This document shows, in pieces, positions 12,561-24,232 of a stretch of 64,000 nucleotides of DNA (its first letter is position 1; each line of letters starts with the position of its first letter). The DNA lies in contig NZ_CP046230.1 in the NCBI RefSeq assembly GCF_012563145.1, positions 188,333-252,332 of the forward strand, in the 5' to 3' direction. A program made the position numbers and the translations under genes. The notes under the pieces were generated by a model. That model saw only the letters and a program-made list of their open reading frames with translations, did no database searches and was not told where the DNA came from. This DNA comes from Enterobacteriaceae endosymbiont of Plateumaris consimilis. GTDB lineage: Bacteria; Pseudomonadota; Gammaproteobacteria; Enterobacterales; Enterobacteriaceae.

Positions 12561-12634
12561 AGCGGGAAACGAGATTCGAACTCGCGACCCCAACCATGGC
12601 AAGGTTGTACTCTACCAATCTGAGCTATTCCCGC
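12561..12634 (-). tRNA. tRNA-Gly (GCC)
   Basis: The minus strand folds into a complete 74-base cloverleaf. The acceptor stem pairs GCGGGAA with TTCCCGC, the anticodon stem pairs CAACC with GGTTG, and the loop TTGCCAT carries anticodon GCC. The T-loop contains TTCGAAT. The discriminator is T, and no CCA is encoded after it. The neighbouring orn gene matches E. coli, where the glyVXY tRNAs sit beside orn; here only one copy remains. Confidence 0.97.
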
Positions 12635-12716
12635 ATAATTGAACAAATTTTAAAAAATTATTTTATAATAATAAAAATATTATTTTATTGTCAATATTTA
12701 TTATATAAATATATAA

Positions 12717-13259
12717 TTAGACTTTAAAAAAATTTTTTCTATAAAATTTTAATTCTTCTAATGATTGATATATATCTTGTATAGCACTATGTGTGTTTTT
12801 TTTATTAAATTTAATAATAGTGTTTTTTTTCCATATTTTTATTAGTTCTTTTATAGTGCTTACATCAATATTACGATAATGAAAATATTTTTCTAAATTA
12901 GGCATATAATTATATATAAATCTTCTATCTTGACAAATACTATTTCCACACATAGGAGATTTTTGAGGATAAACCCATAATTTTAAAAAATTTAAAATAT
13001 GTTTTTCAGCTTTTTTTTCATTAAATATACTTTTATTAACTTTATTAATTAATCCAGTTTTTGTATGTGTATTCATATTCCATGAATCCATTTTATCTAA
13101 TTCTTGTTTTAATTGATGAATTGCTATAATAGGTCCTTCTATTAATATATTTAAATTATTATCTGTAATTATAATAGCTATTTCAATAATTCGATTTAAA
13201 TTAGGATTTAATCCTGTCATTTCTAGATCTATCCATATTAAATTATTGTTTTTTATCAT
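12717..13259 (-). CDS. orn: Oligoribonuclease
   Basis: 3'-to-5' exonuclease of the DEDDh family that clears two- to five-base RNA fragments at the end of mRNA decay. It is full length at 180 residues (E. coli 181). The catalytic D11 and E13 lie in WIDLEMTG; CGNSICQDRRFIYNYMP and the C-terminal THSAIQDIYQSLEEL carry the remaining Asp and His ligands. The protein starts at the expected NNLIWIDLEMTG context. It is followed on its own strand by tRNA-Gly and mutL. Confidence 0.96.
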   Translation of the reverse strand: MIKNNNLIWIDLEMTGLNPNLNRIIEIAIIITDNNLNILIEGPIIAIHQLKQELDKMDSWNMNTHTKTGLINKVNKSIFNEKKAEKHILNFLKLWVYPQKSPMCGNSICQDRRFIYNYMPNLEKYFHYRNIDVSTIKELIKIWKKNTIIKFNKKNTHSAIQDIYQSLEELKFYRKNFFKV

Positions 13260-13535
13260 ATTTTAAATATACTAGATTTAATTTTAATTAATAAATTTAC
13301 AAAAATTTATTTAAATATAAAAGAGTTTAAATTTTTAATTATATTAAAATTTATTAACAAAGATTTTAATTATATCATTAATTAAATTTTAATTCTATAT
13401 AATAATGAATTATTTTATTTTATAATTTTTATAATTAAGAAATTAATTATTTTTGTTTTATAAAATTGGATTTAATAGTAAATATTTTATAAAAATATTA
13501 TATTTTAAATCATTAATTATTATGTTTATAATTAA

Positions 13536-14111
13536 TCATTTATTTTTAATGCGAGAAATATAAGATTTATATCTAATATCTATTTTAATTTTATCACCTA
13601 CTTTAATAAATGATGGAACTTTAATTATTTCTCCATTACTAAGAATCGCTTGTTTATTAACACTATTTATTGTTTCACTTTTTACATTCATATTTGTATT
13701 AATAACTGTTAACTTAATAAAATTCGGTAAATTTATAAATATAGGAGACTCATTCCAAAACACTATATTATACGTTTGATTAGGTACTAACCATTTATAT
13801 TTATCTTTTATAATGAACTTACTAATCATGATTTGTTCAAAACTTTTTTTATACATAAAATAATAAAAATTATCTTTTTCAGTATACAGATACAATAAAT
13901 CATTTTCTACTATATCTGCAGTATTTAGAGAATCAGTTGATTTAAAAGTTTTATCAATTAATTTTTCATTGATTAAATTACGCATTTTAATTCTAACAAA
14001 TGCTTGGCCTTTACCTGGTTTTACAAAATCACTAGATTCTATAAAATATGGTTCATTCAAAAATATAAATTTCATACCAATTTTAAAATTATTACTAGAA
14101 TAATTAATCAT
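13536..14111 (-). CDS. efp: Elongation factor P
   Basis: EF-P rescues ribosomes stalled at consecutive prolines. Starting from the ATG at 14111-14109 gives 191 residues, near the E. coli length (188), beginning MINYSSNNFKIGMKF against the E. coli MATYYSNDFRAGLKI. The modification-site lysine is K34 in VKPGKGQAF. A longer frame open to 14207 exists, but it would run through the groL terminator hairpin and has no family match, so the shorter start is preferred. The OB domains are diverged but collinear. The modification enzymes EpmA and EpmB are not in the window. The groSL-efp order is as in E. coli, with the genes between removed. Confidence 0.93.
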   Translation of the reverse strand: MINYSSNNFKIGMKFIFLNEPYFIESSDFVKPGKGQAFVRIKMRNLINEKLIDKTFKSTDSLNTADIVENDLLYLYTEKDNFYYFMYKKSFEQIMISKFIIKDKYKWLVPNQTYNIVFWNESPIFINLPNFIKLTVINTNMNVKSETINSVNKQAILSNGEIIKVPSFIKVGDKIKIDIRYKSYISRIKNK

Positions 14112-14175
14112 TATTTTATAACCTATACAATACATATTATTATAAATATTAATATATTTTAAAATAATAAATAAA

Positions 14176-14201
14176 TGCTGTGCTTTTGATAAAGCACAGC
14201 A
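14176..14201 (-). terminator. Rho-independent terminator of the groSL operon
   Basis: Perfect inverted repeat: an 11-bp stem TGCTGTGCTTT/AAAGCACAGCA with a four-base loop, unusually GC-rich for this genome. On the minus strand it lies about 65 bases after the groL stop and is followed by a T-rich run (TTTATTTATTATTTT). It lies between groL and efp, so it should end the chaperonin transcript and separate it from efp. Confidence 0.9.
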
Positions 14202-14266
14202 AAACAACTAAATAATTTATACTATTAATTTTAAAATATAATATAAAAATATGTTTTTTTATATTA

Positions 14267-15934
<1,668 letters not shown>

Positions 15935-15991
15935 TTAAATTCATTTAAATTAAACTAAAATTATTAATAACATTTTTTATATAAAAATGTT

Positions 15992-16285
15992 TTATTCTTT
16001 AACAATAGCTAAAATATCACTTTCTGACATTATTAGTATTTCTTTATCGTCAATTTTTTCTGTTTTAACATTATAACCGTCATTAAATATTACTATATCT
16101 CCTTTTTTTACATCTAATGGTTTTACTTGACCATTATCTAAAATGCGTCCTTTACCTACAGCTAAAACTTCACCACGTGTAGATTTACCAACAGCAGAAC
16201 CTGTTAATACAATACCACCTGAAGATTTAGTTTCAATTTTTTTTCGTTTAACTATAACACGATCATGTAATGGACGAATATTCAT
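15992..16285 (-). CDS. groS: 10 kDa co-chaperonin GroES
   Basis: Seven-membered lid of the GroEL chamber, 97 residues as in E. coli. [14 protein letters not shown] at the start and the mobile loop [14 protein letters not shown] that docks on GroEL are intact. A strong Shine-Dalgarno sequence (AAAGGAGAA) sits just before the ATG, which is unusual here because most genes have weak ribosome-binding sites. First gene of the groSL operon. Confidence 0.99.
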   Translation of the reverse strand: MNIRPLHDRVIVKRKKIETKSSGGIVLTGSAVGKSTRGEVLAVGKGRILDNGQVKPLDVKKGDIVIFNDGYNVKTEKIDDKEILIMSESDILAIVKE

Positions 16286-16362
16286 TAAATTCTCCTTTAG
16301 ATAGATATATTCAAAAACTATTAATCACTATTATTTTATTTTATTAAGTAAGGTGACCTGAA

Positions 16363-16391
16363 AGATAAGGACATATTTTATCTGTTTCAAG
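16363..16391 (-). promoter_or_regulatory. Sigma-32 (heat-shock) promoter of groSL
   Basis: On the minus strand, CTTGAAA (16391-16385) is followed after 14 bases by CCTTATCT (16370-16363) and then TTCAGGTCACC. The sigma-32 consensus is CTTGAAA, 13-15 bases, CCCCATNT. The E. coli groE promoter, as I recall it, also continues into a GGTCACC stretch, so the match extends beyond the two boxes. It lies about 80 bases upstream of groS. Confidence 0.85.
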
Positions 16392-16545
16392 GCCTATGTT
16401 TTAAAAAATTTTAAATATAATTCATTATATGATAATTTTATCAAAAAAAAATGAGAAATAGAATTTTTTTTATAAAAAGTGTAGTTTATAACTATATTGT
16501 TTTATTTTTAAATAATATAAATAAAACTAAAATAAAAGGTATATC

Positions 16546-17820
16546 ATGATTTTTGTTGAATTAATTATTATTTTACTACTCATATATTTAGGATGTAAAT
16601 TAGGTGGTATGGCATTAGGTTTGTTTGGAACTTTTGGAGTGTTAATATTAACAATATTTTTTCATAACAAAATTGGTAATATTCCATTTGATGTAATAGA
16701 AATTATTTTATCTGTAATAATTGCAATTTCTACTGTAAAATTGTCTGGAGGTATAGAATATTTAGTATTCTACATGAATAGAATTTTATCTAGAAAAAAA
16801 AAATATATTATTATTCTTTCTCCTTTAATGACTTATTTTATTACTTTATTTTCAGGAACTGGACATACTGCACTTTCAATATTTCCTGTGATTATTAAAA
16901 TATCTAAAAAAAATGGTATAAAACCAGTATATCCACTATCAATATCTGTAGTATCATCTCAAATAGCAGTTACAGCATCACCAATATCTGCATCATTAAT
17001 ATATTTATCAAAAATATTAGATCCATTAGGAATTAGCTATAATCAATTATTAATAATTTTAATCCCATCAACATTTATATCAATTTTAATTACTTCAATA
17101 ATAATTAATTTATTTAATAATCAAAATAAAAATTTATTACATACCAATAATGTTTCTTTTAATAAAAAATTAAAAAATAAAAAAAATGGTAAAAATTCAA
17201 TTTTGTTATTCTTAATAGGAATTGTAGTAATACTTACATATAATGTTTTATGTGATTATGTATTTTTTAAAGAAACAAAAATTTTATCAAGAACAGAATC
17301 AACAGTAATATTTATGTTAACAACTGCTTTAATAATATCGATTATATGTAAAATTAAAATAAAACAAATTAATGATACAAAAATTTTTAAATCAGGAATT
17401 AATGCTTGTATTTGTGTAATGGGTGTATCTTGGTTAGGTGATACTTTTATTAGATCTCATTTTCATGAAATGAAATTTATTATTTTAAATATAGTAGAAC
17501 AATACCCTTGGATGTTATCTATCATTTTATTTTTTATAACATCTTTGTTTTATTCTCAAGCTGCGACAACTAAAGCAATTATTCCAAGTTTAATTACTTT
17601 AGGTATTTCTCCTAAAATTATAATAGGATCATTTACTGCTGTTTCAGCTCTTTTTTTATTTCCAATATATCCAACTTTATTATCAGCAGTAGAAATGGAT
17701 GACACTGGATCAACTAAAATAGGAAATTATATTTTTAATCATTCTTTTTTAATTCCTGGAATTATGATTACCGGTTTATCAATTATATTAAGTTTTTTTA
17801 TAGTAACATTAATTTTATAA
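16546..17820 (+). CDS. dcuA: C4-dicarboxylate transporter DcuA
   Basis: Inner-membrane antiporter for aspartate, fumarate, malate and succinate. It has 424 residues (E. coli DcuA 433) with about ten to twelve hydrophobic segments. VELIIILLLIYLGCKLGG, NIPFDVIEIIL and the C-terminal AVEMDDTGSTKIGNYIFNH resemble DcuA more than DcuB. In E. coli dcuA also lies near groSL, with aspA between; aspA is not seen here. An AAGG ribosome-binding site precedes the ATG. It is divergent from groS. It may import host aspartate or exchange it for fumarate or succinate; the direction is inference. Confidence 0.92.
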   Translation: MIFVELIIILLLIYLGCKLGGMALGLFGTFGVLILTIFFHNKIGNIPFDVIEIILSVIIAISTVKLSGGIEYLVFYMNRILSRKKKYIIILSPLMTYFITLFSGTGHTALSIFPVIIKISKKNGIKPVYPLSISVVSSQIAVTASPISASLIYLSKILDPLGISYNQLLIILIPSTFISILITSIIINLFNNQNKNLLHTNNVSFNKKLKNKKNGKNSILLFLIGIVVILTYNVLCDYVFFKETKILSRTESTVIFMLTTALIISIICKIKIKQINDTKIFKSGINACICVMGVSWLGDTFIRSHFHEMKFIILNIVEQYPWMLSIILFFITSLFYSQAATTKAIIPSLITLGISPKIIIGSFTAVSALFLFPIYPTLLSAVEMDDTGSTKIGNYIFNHSFLIPGIMITGLSIILSFFIVTLIL

Positions 17821-17865
17821 AATTTGATTATTAAAAAAATAATTTTTATTATTAATAATAAACTA

Positions 17866-17895
17866 TTGACGTTAGATAGTAATTATTGTCATAAT
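17866..17895 (+). promoter_or_regulatory. Sigma-70 promoter of tRNA-Phe
   Basis: TTGACG (17866-17871), an 18-base spacer and CATAAT (17890-17895) match the -35 and -10 consensus at five of six positions each. The expected start point is a few bases before the mature tRNA 5' end at 17912. Few clean promoters can be told from the AT-rich background here; this one stands out because of its TTGAC and its position. Confidence 0.65.
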
Positions 17896-17911
17896 AAACC
17901 TTATTCTATAT

Positions 17912-17984
17912 GCCCGGATAGCTCAGTTGGTAGAGCAGTGGACTGAAAATCCCCGTGTCGGTGGTTCAATTCCACCTTCGGGCA
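17912..17984 (+). tRNA. tRNA-Phe (GAA)
   Basis: A 73-base cloverleaf: acceptor GCCCGGA with TTCGGGC, anticodon loop CTGAAAA with anticodon GAA, and T-arm GGTGG TTCAATT CCACC. CCA is not encoded. The anticodon stem pairs GTGGA with TCCCC and therefore has a T:C mismatch at positions 28-42, where E. coli has GGGGA/TCCCC. E. coli pheU is also close to dcuA, so the position is ancestral. Confidence 0.96.
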
Positions 17985-18007
17985 TTTATTTTTATAGAAT
18001 ATTTATA

Positions 18008-18505
18008 TTACAATAAACCAACTTTTAAATTATTAGCTTTATATACTAATTTATTGTCAACTGAAACTACTCCATTTGCTATACCAATTAAATAATTTAT
18101 ATTAATTACACGTTTTAAATGAATAAAGTAAGTAACTTTTCTAGATGTTGGTAAAATTTCTCCAATAAATGTTACATTTTTTACTCCTAAAGCTCTACCT
18201 TTACCGTTACCACCTATCCATCCTAAATAAAATCCAATTAATTGAAACATTGTATCTAATCCTAAACATCCTGGCATTATGGGATCACCAATAAAATGAT
18301 AAGAAAAAAACCATATTTTAGGATTAATATATAAATTTGCTTCTATGTATCCTTTGTTATATTTTCCTCCATATTTTGTAATTTTAACAATTTTATCTAT
18401 TAACAACATTTTATTTGAGGATAATTTAGGATTTGTATATTTAAATAGTTTTCCATAACTAGCAATTATTAATTCTTTTTTAGAAAAAAAATTTTTTTTA
18501 CACAT
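18008..18505 (-). CDS. fabA: 3-hydroxydecanoyl-ACP dehydratase/isomerase
   Basis: FabA dehydrates and isomerises the C10 intermediate and so starts unsaturated fatty acid synthesis. It has 165 residues (E. coli 172). The catalytic H70 in HFIGDP and D84 in PGCLGLD are at E. coli numbering, and GGNGKGRALGV is conserved. The last few residues of the E. coli protein are missing after LKVGLL. It is next to ompA as in E. coli, with matP and ycbZ removed. Its retention points to a symbiont that still makes its own membrane lipid. Confidence 0.96.
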   Translation of the reverse strand: MCKKNFFSKKELIIASYGKLFKYTNPKLSSNKMLLIDKIVKITKYGGKYNKGYIEANLYINPKIWFFSYHFIGDPIMPGCLGLDTMFQLIGFYLGWIGGNGKGRALGVKNVTFIGEILPTSRKVTYFIHLKRVININYLIGIANGVVSVDNKLVYKANNLKVGLL

Positions 18506-18616
18506 TATTAAATGATCTTGTATTAATATTACTTATAAAAATTAATATTAACTGATTTTAAAATTAATATTTAATATATTAAATATTAATAATTTATTAA
18601 ATTTTTTCTTATACTT

Positions 18617-18658
18617 AAATAAGTAATACAGAAATATATATTTCTGTATTACTTATTT
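18617..18658 (-). terminator. Long hairpin at the 3' end of ompA
   Basis: A perfect inverted repeat with 20-bp arms and only two bases between them, 22 bases after the ompA stop on the minus strand. It is the longest perfect palindrome I noticed in the window. The following bases are only partly T-rich on the minus strand, so it may be a terminator, an mRNA-stabilising 3' hairpin, or both. It separates ompA from fabA. Confidence 0.75.
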
Positions 18659-18680
18659 ATTCATTTTAAAATTTAAAGAA

Positions 18681-19736
18681 TTATTTTTTTGTAAAAAAAG
18701 GTTTTAATAAATGAGCATAATAACCTGTAATATCTATTTCTACAACACGATCTGATGCTAAACATTTTTTTAATAATTTATAATTTTTAATTTTTTTACA
18801 ATTTGTATGATTTTCTGATTTAGTACTTCCTAATCCTTGGATATATAAATGTTTTTCTGGTATTCCTTGTAAAATTAAATATTTTGATACTATATCAGAT
18901 CTTTTTTTAGAAAGAGATAAATTATATTGTTTTTTACCAATAAAATCAGCATATCCTATTATATAAGCATAATGATTTTGATATTGAATAAATTTTAATT
19001 TATGAACAACCTGATTTAACATCATTTTAGATCTATTTTGTAAAGTAAAATCATCATATTTAAAAAATATTTTGGATTTTAAATGAAAACGTTGATTATT
19101 TAATCTTTTAACAAAAATTTTATCAATTATTTCAGTAGATTTGTGTTTATTAAACAAATATGATAAACCAAATACTAACATTGAATTATTAGTTTCTTGA
19201 CCAATAATATCATTATTACCAATTTCTTTTGTAAATTGATATTCTAATCTAGAAGACCAACTATTATTTAGTTTATATTCACCTCCTAAAGACAATAATG
19301 GAGTAGCATTATAAAAATATTCTGTATGATTATTTTTTTTAACATCTATACGTGTAACAATAGCTCCTAAACGACTATAAAAATCTAAACTTCCATAAAT
19401 CGGACAAATAATTTTAGCAGATAATTGTATACCTTGTGCTTGAAATAAATTAATCAAATTTTTTTGTTTATGAGAAACTAATCCTAACCAATCATAACCT
19501 AGTTCAAAATTTAGAATATTATTTTCTTTGTATCCTATAAATAATCCACTACCTAATTTATTGACTTTTGAATCATTTTTTTCTGTATTGGAAAATCCTA
19601 AAAGATTGTCATATTGAGACCATCCAATCTTTGATCCTAAATACCAATTATTCTTAACAGTATTAGCTATGACATTATTTATGTTATAACAAAAACTAAT
19701 AAATACTGTAAAAACTATAATAACTATTTTTTTCAT
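18681..19736 (-). CDS. ompA: Outer membrane protein A
   Basis: Outer membrane beta-barrel joined to a periplasmic domain that holds peptidoglycan. It has 351 residues (E. coli 346). A signal peptide (MKKIVIIVFTVFISFCYN, cleavage probably after NNVIA) is followed by the barrel starting NTVKNNWYLGSKIGWSQY. The C-terminal OmpA domain has GYADFIGKKQYNLSLSKKRSD, keeping the Asp and Arg that bind diaminopimelate, and a CKK...KKCLASDRVVEIDI region with the two cysteines. The Pro-rich hinge is replaced by a Lys/Asn-rich one. Likely the major surface protein. Confidence 0.95.
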   Translation of the reverse strand: MKKIVIIVFTVFISFCYNINNVIANTVKNNWYLGSKIGWSQYDNLLGFSNTEKNDSKVNKLGSGLFIGYKENNILNFELGYDWLGLVSHKQKNLINLFQAQGIQLSAKIICPIYGSLDFYSRLGAIVTRIDVKKNNHTEYFYNATPLLSLGGEYKLNNSWSSRLEYQFTKEIGNNDIIGQETNNSMLVFGLSYLFNKHKSTEIIDKIFVKRLNNQRFHLKSKIFFKYDDFTLQNRSKMMLNQVVHKLKFIQYQNHYAYIIGYADFIGKKQYNLSLSKKRSDIVSKYLILQGIPEKHLYIQGLGSTKSENHTNCKKIKNYKLLKKCLASDRVVEIDITGYYAHLLKPFFTKK

Positions 19737-19876
19737 TTTTCAATCCCTATTATTATACTAAACAACCATATAATAAAAATTAATAACACATAAATATTTA
19801 ATTTTTAAATGATCAATTTAATTATAATATAAATATTGATTTAATAATTTATTGTTTGTAAATAAAATTTATTTAA

Positions 19877-20881
19877 CTAATTAAATTTTTTAATACAAAA
19901 ATTACTATGTTTATCTTTTATTAATTTTATTGAAGAAGAGAATTGGAATTCTTTCTTTAATATTGCTTGTATCCAAATAATATTATTATTAAATTTTATT
20001 GCAGATAATATACCTCCTCTTGAATATATTTTATAAATATCATTTTTTTGATTATTATAAAATTCTAATTCATCATAAAATGATGGCATAAAATTAGCGG
20101 ACCCTTCTAATAAAAATAGTGATTTATTTTTTTTTTTTCTAATTTTTGAAATACTAATTATCTCTTGTCCTAAATAACATCCTTTATTAAAGTTAATAGC
20201 ATTAAAAACTTCCATATTAGATTCTTGAGCAAAAAACTTAATACTATTATCTTTATTAAAAATAGGATAACCTATTTCCATATAAAATTTAGTCCATTGA
20301 TCACTATCATATACTAAGATATTTCTCTTTATTAAATATTTTATTAAAAGTTTTGCATGCTTTTTATCTAAAATCATAAAATATCTTTTTATAGGACTCA
20401 TAAATTTTAAAAAAATATTATTATTATAAATAAATAAATTTTGTTTATTAGAACTAAAATCATAATTATTAAATATTTGAGATAATATTTTGTTAGAATT
20501 AATTCCTGATACTCCTAAAAGAATTTGTGATTTCTGTAATAAAAAATCTATTTTATAAATATATCTATATTTTTTTATTTGATTTAAATAATATTTAACA
20601 ATATTTTTTTTAACGATATAACAATATCCATATTTATATTTAAATATATGCATATTCGTTAATATTTTTCCTTTAACATTACAATGTAATGCATTAAAAA
20701 AACATAACGGATGATTATCTAATTCATCAATATCTATTGTAAGTTGATTTTGTAAAAAAATTTTACTATCTTGTCCTTGTATAATTATGAAACTCCATGT
20801 ATCTAATAAAATTAATTTTAATATATCATTGGAAAAATCAACATTATTTTTATAAAAAAAATATTTTTCTATATTAAACAT
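19877..20881 (-). CDS. ygfZ: Folate-binding iron-sulfur assembly protein YgfZ
   Basis: YgfZ is a tetrahydrofolate-binding protein needed for full activity of some Fe-S enzymes and for tRNA thiomethylation. It has 334 residues (E. coli 326). The family motif NKGCYLGQE is at residues 232-240 with the key cysteine C235. The N-terminal region (QGQDSKIFLQNQLTIDID) resembles the aminomethyltransferase fold. The rest is strongly diverged. It stands alone between ompA and carB, far from its E. coli neighbours. Confidence 0.88.
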   Translation of the reverse strand: MFNIEKYFFYKNNVDFSNDILKLILLDTWSFIIIQGQDSKIFLQNQLTIDIDELDNHPLCFFNALHCNVKGKILTNMHIFKYKYGYCYIVKKNIVKYYLNQIKKYRYIYKIDFLLQKSQILLGVSGINSNKILSQIFNNYDFSSNKQNLFIYNNNIFLKFMSPIKRYFMILDKKHAKLLIKYLIKRNILVYDSDQWTKFYMEIGYPIFNKDNSIKFFAQESNMEVFNAINFNKGCYLGQEIISISKIRKKKNKSLFLLEGSANFMPSFYDELEFYNNQKNDIYKIYSRGGILSAIKFNNNIIWIQAILKKEFQFSSSIKLIKDKHSNFCIKKFN

Positions 20882-21011
20882 ATCTTATTAAAATTATTTA
20901 TTTATTCATTATAATATATTATTTGAAATAATAAAATATATTTATTTTTAAAAAGTAATATTTAAAATTATACATATAAGAAATATTATAACAAATAAAT
21001 GTATTTATTTT

Positions 21012-24000
21012 CTATAAATTTTTAATCAATGTTTTATGAATTTCTTGTAAAGAAAATATTCTTTTTTGAGAATTAATTCTCATAGCTAATATTGTAGCTT
21101 TAGAACCATTAATTGTTGTATCACAATGAATACCATTTTCTAAAGCAGATATTCTAATTAGTTTAGATGTTTCAATAGAACTTTTAATTGATGTAGTATT
21201 AATAATATAATTATAATGTTTATTTTTTATAAAATCTATAATATTAGGTGATTTTTCTGTTACTTTTCTTACAATATTAACTTTGATATTTTTATTTTGT
21301 AAAAATTTAGCAGTACCATTTGTAGCATCAATTTTTAAACCATATTGAATTAATTGTTTTATTAATGGAATTACTGCAATTTTATCTTGATCTCTAACAG
21401 AAACTAATACTGAACCAATTTTATTTATATTAATTTTTATACTTAACATAGCTTTAGCAAAAGCTTCAGCAAAAGAATACCCAATACCCATTACTTCTCC
21501 TGTTGAACGCATTTCAGGACCTAAAATTGGATCTACACCATAAAACTTATTAAATGGAAATACTACTTCTTTTACAGAAAAATAATTAGGAATAATTTCT
21601 TTTTTAATTTTTAAATCAATTAAAGATTTTCCTACCATTACTAATGTTCCTATTTTAGCTAAAGGTATTCCTATAGCTTTAGATATAAATGGAATAGTAC
21701 GTGAAGCTCTTGGATTAACTTCTATTAAATAAACTTCATTATTTTTAATAGCAAATTGTATATTAAATAAACCACAAATATTAATTGCTATAGCTATTTT
21801 TTTTACTTGTGATCTAATTTTTTTTAAAATAAAATCACTAAGATTGTTTGTAGGTAAAGAACAAGCAGAATCTCCAGAATGTATACCAGCTTGTTCTACA
21901 TGTTCCATTATACCTCCAATAAAAATATTTTTTCTATCACAAATAGCATCTACATCAACTTCTATTGCATTATCTAAAAATTTATCCAATAAAACAGGAA
22001 CATTGTTAATATTATAATATTCTTTTAAATCATTTATATTATATATTAATTCCATAGATCTCCCACCTAATACATAAGAAGGTCTTATTACTATAGGATA
22101 TCCAATTATTTTAGATTTTTCTATTGCTTCATTTAAATTATATACAATAAAATTTTTTGGTTGTTTTAATTTTAAAGATTTAACAATATATTGAAACTTT
22201 TTTCTATTTTCAGCTTTATCAATAGAAGATGGACTTGTACCTATAATATTTACTCCTTGATTTTCTAATAACTTAGCTAAATTTAATGGAGTTTGTCCTC
22301 CGTATTGTACAATAACTCCTTGAGGTTTTTCTATTCTAATAATTTCTAACACATCTTCTAAAGTAATTGGTTCAAAATATAAACGATCTGAAATATCATA
22401 ATCAGTAGATACTGTTTCAGGATTACAATTAACCATAATAGTTTCAAAATTATTTTCACGTAATACCATAGCAGCATGGACACAACAATAATCAAACTCT
22501 ATTCCCTGTCCAATTCTATTAGGCCCACTACCTAAAATTATAATTTTTTTCTTATAATTACTGGGATTAGATTCACATTCTACTGCATAAGTAGAATATA
22601 TGTACGCAGTGTTAGTTTCAAATTCTGCTGCACATGTATCTACTCTTTTATAGACTGGATGTAAGTTATGATTATAACGTAAATTACGTATTTTATTTTC
22701 AGATATTTGTAATAAATCAGCTAATCTAGAATCTGAAAAACCTCTTTTTTTTAAGTTAAAAAAATTATTTTTATTTTTTAGATAATTTATACCTAAAGAT
22801 TTTACTTTATTTTCAATAATAATTATTTCTTTTATTTGAGCTAAAAACCAAGGATCTATATTAGAATAATAAGAAATATCTTTTACTGACATATTTAATC
22901 TAAAAGCATCAGCTATAAATCTAATTCTATTAGGTCCAGGTACTTTTAATTCATGTAAAATAAGATTTAAATTTTTTTTATTGAAATTTTTTATTATAGG
23001 TGTAAAACCGTTAATTCCTATTTCTAAACTTCGTAAGGCTTTTTGAATAGATTCTTGAAATGTTCTTCCTATAGACATTATTTCTCCCACAGATTTCATC
23101 TGTGTAGATAATCTATCACTAGCTCCAGTAAATTTTTCAAAATTAAATCTTGGTATTTTTATAACTACATAATCAATAGTAGGTTCAAAAGAAGCTGAAA
23201 TTTTTTTATTAGTTATATCATTCATTAATTCATCTAATGTGTATCCTACAGATAATTTTGCTGATATTTTTGCTATAGGAAATCCTGTTGCTTTAGAAGC
23301 TAAAGCAGATGATCGTGACACACGAGGATTCATTTCAATTACTATTAATTTTCCATTTTTAGGATTAACAGCAAATTGTACATTAGATCCTCCTGATTCA
23401 ATTCCTATTTCTTTCATAATTGATATAGAAGCATTTCTCATTTTCTGATATTCTTTATCAGATAAAGTTTGAGCAGGAGCAACAGTAATGGAATCTCCAG
23501 TATGAATACCCATAGAGTCAATATTTTCAATTGAACATATAATAATACAATTTCCATTTTTATCTCTTATTACTTCCATTTCATATTCTTTCCATCCTAT
23601 TAAAGATTCATCAATTAATAATTCTTTATTAGGAGACAAATTCATGCCTATCTTACAAAGATGTATAAATTCTTTTAAATTCTTTGCTATACCACCACCA
23701 CTACCACCCATAGTAAAAGATGGTCTAATAATACATGGAAATCCAATTTTATTAACAAAGTTAATAGCATCATCAATATTATTAATAATTTTAGAAATAG
23801 CTGTGTTTAAACCTAATTTTTTTATAATTTTTGAAAACAAATAACGATTTTCAGCTTTATGAATTGCTTCAATAGTAACTCCAATAATTTTTACATTAAA
23901 TTTATTTAAAATATTATTTTTATTTAAATCTAAAATACAATTTAAAGCTGTTTGTCCACCCATAGTTGGTAAGATAGCATCAGGTTTTTCTTTTTTAATA

Positions 24001-24230
24001 ATTTTAGTTATAATTTCCCATTGTATAGGTTCTATATAAGTAATATCAGCAATATCAGGATCTGTCATAATAGTAGCTGGATTAGAATTAATTAAAATTA
24101 ATTTATATCCTTCTTCTTTTAAAGCTTTACAAGCTTGTGTTCCTGAATAATCAAATTCACACGCTTGTCCTATAACTATAGGTCCAGCACCTAAAATCAT
24201 AATACTTTTTATATTAATATTTTTTGGCAT
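21012..24230 (-). CDS. carB: Carbamoyl-phosphate synthase large chain
   Basis: Makes carbamoyl phosphate from bicarbonate, ATP and ammonia channelled from CarA; the product feeds arginine and pyrimidine synthesis. It is full length at 1072 residues (E. coli 1073). Two homologous ATP-grasp halves are visible, each with a GxGPxxIGQ start ([19 protein letters not shown] and [17 protein letters not shown]), [13 protein letters not shown] and [10 protein letters not shown] loops, and [18 protein letters not shown] and [16 protein letters not shown]. The C-terminal allosteric domain follows. The ATG is two bases after the carA stop, so the pair is coupled. Confidence 0.98.
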   Translation of the reverse strand: MPKNINIKSIMILGAGPIVIGQACEFDYSGTQACKALKEEGYKLILINSNPATIMTDPDIADITYIEPIQWEIITKIIKKEKPDAILPTMGGQTALNCILDLNKNNILNKFNVKIIGVTIEAIHKAENRYLFSKIIKKLGLNTAISKIINNIDDAINFVNKIGFPCIIRPSFTMGGSGGGIAKNLKEFIHLCKIGMNLSPNKELLIDESLIGWKEYEMEVIRDKNGNCIIICSIENIDSMGIHTGDSITVAPAQTLSDKEYQKMRNASISIMKEIGIESGGSNVQFAVNPKNGKLIVIEMNPRVSRSSALASKATGFPIAKISAKLSVGYTLDELMNDITNKKISASFEPTIDYVVIKIPRFNFEKFTGASDRLSTQMKSVGEIMSIGRTFQESIQKALRSLEIGINGFTPIIKNFNKKNLNLILHELKVPGPNRIRFIADAFRLNMSVKDISYYSNIDPWFLAQIKEIIIIENKVKSLGINYLKNKNNFFNLKKRGFSDSRLADLLQISENKIRNLRYNHNLHPVYKRVDTCAAEFETNTAYIYSTYAVECESNPSNYKKKIIILGSGPNRIGQGIEFDYCCVHAAMVLRENNFETIMVNCNPETVSTDYDISDRLYFEPITLEDVLEIIRIEKPQGVIVQYGGQTPLNLAKLLENQGVNIIGTSPSSIDKAENRKKFQYIVKSLKLKQPKNFIVYNLNEAIEKSKIIGYPIVIRPSYVLGGRSMELIYNINDLKEYYNINNVPVLLDKFLDNAIEVDVDAICDRKNIFIGGIMEHVEQAGIHSGDSACSLPTNNLSDFILKKIRSQVKKIAIAINICGLFNIQFAIKNNEVYLIEVNPRASRTIPFISKAIGIPLAKIGTLVMVGKSLIDLKIKKEIIPNYFSVKEVVFPFNKFYGVDPILGPEMRSTGEVMGIGYSFAEAFAKAMLSIKININKIGSVLVSVRDQDKIAVIPLIKQLIQYGLKIDATNGTAKFLQNKNIKVNIVRKVTEKSPNIIDFIKNKHYNYIINTTSIKSSIETSKLIRISALENGIHCDTTINGSKATILAMRINSQKRIFSLQEIHKTLIKNL

Positions 24231-24232
24231 TA

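Noticed and set aside
14112-14207. N-terminal extension of EF-P
   Set aside because: It runs through the groSL terminator hairpin and aligns with nothing in EF-P; the ATG at 14111 gives the family length.
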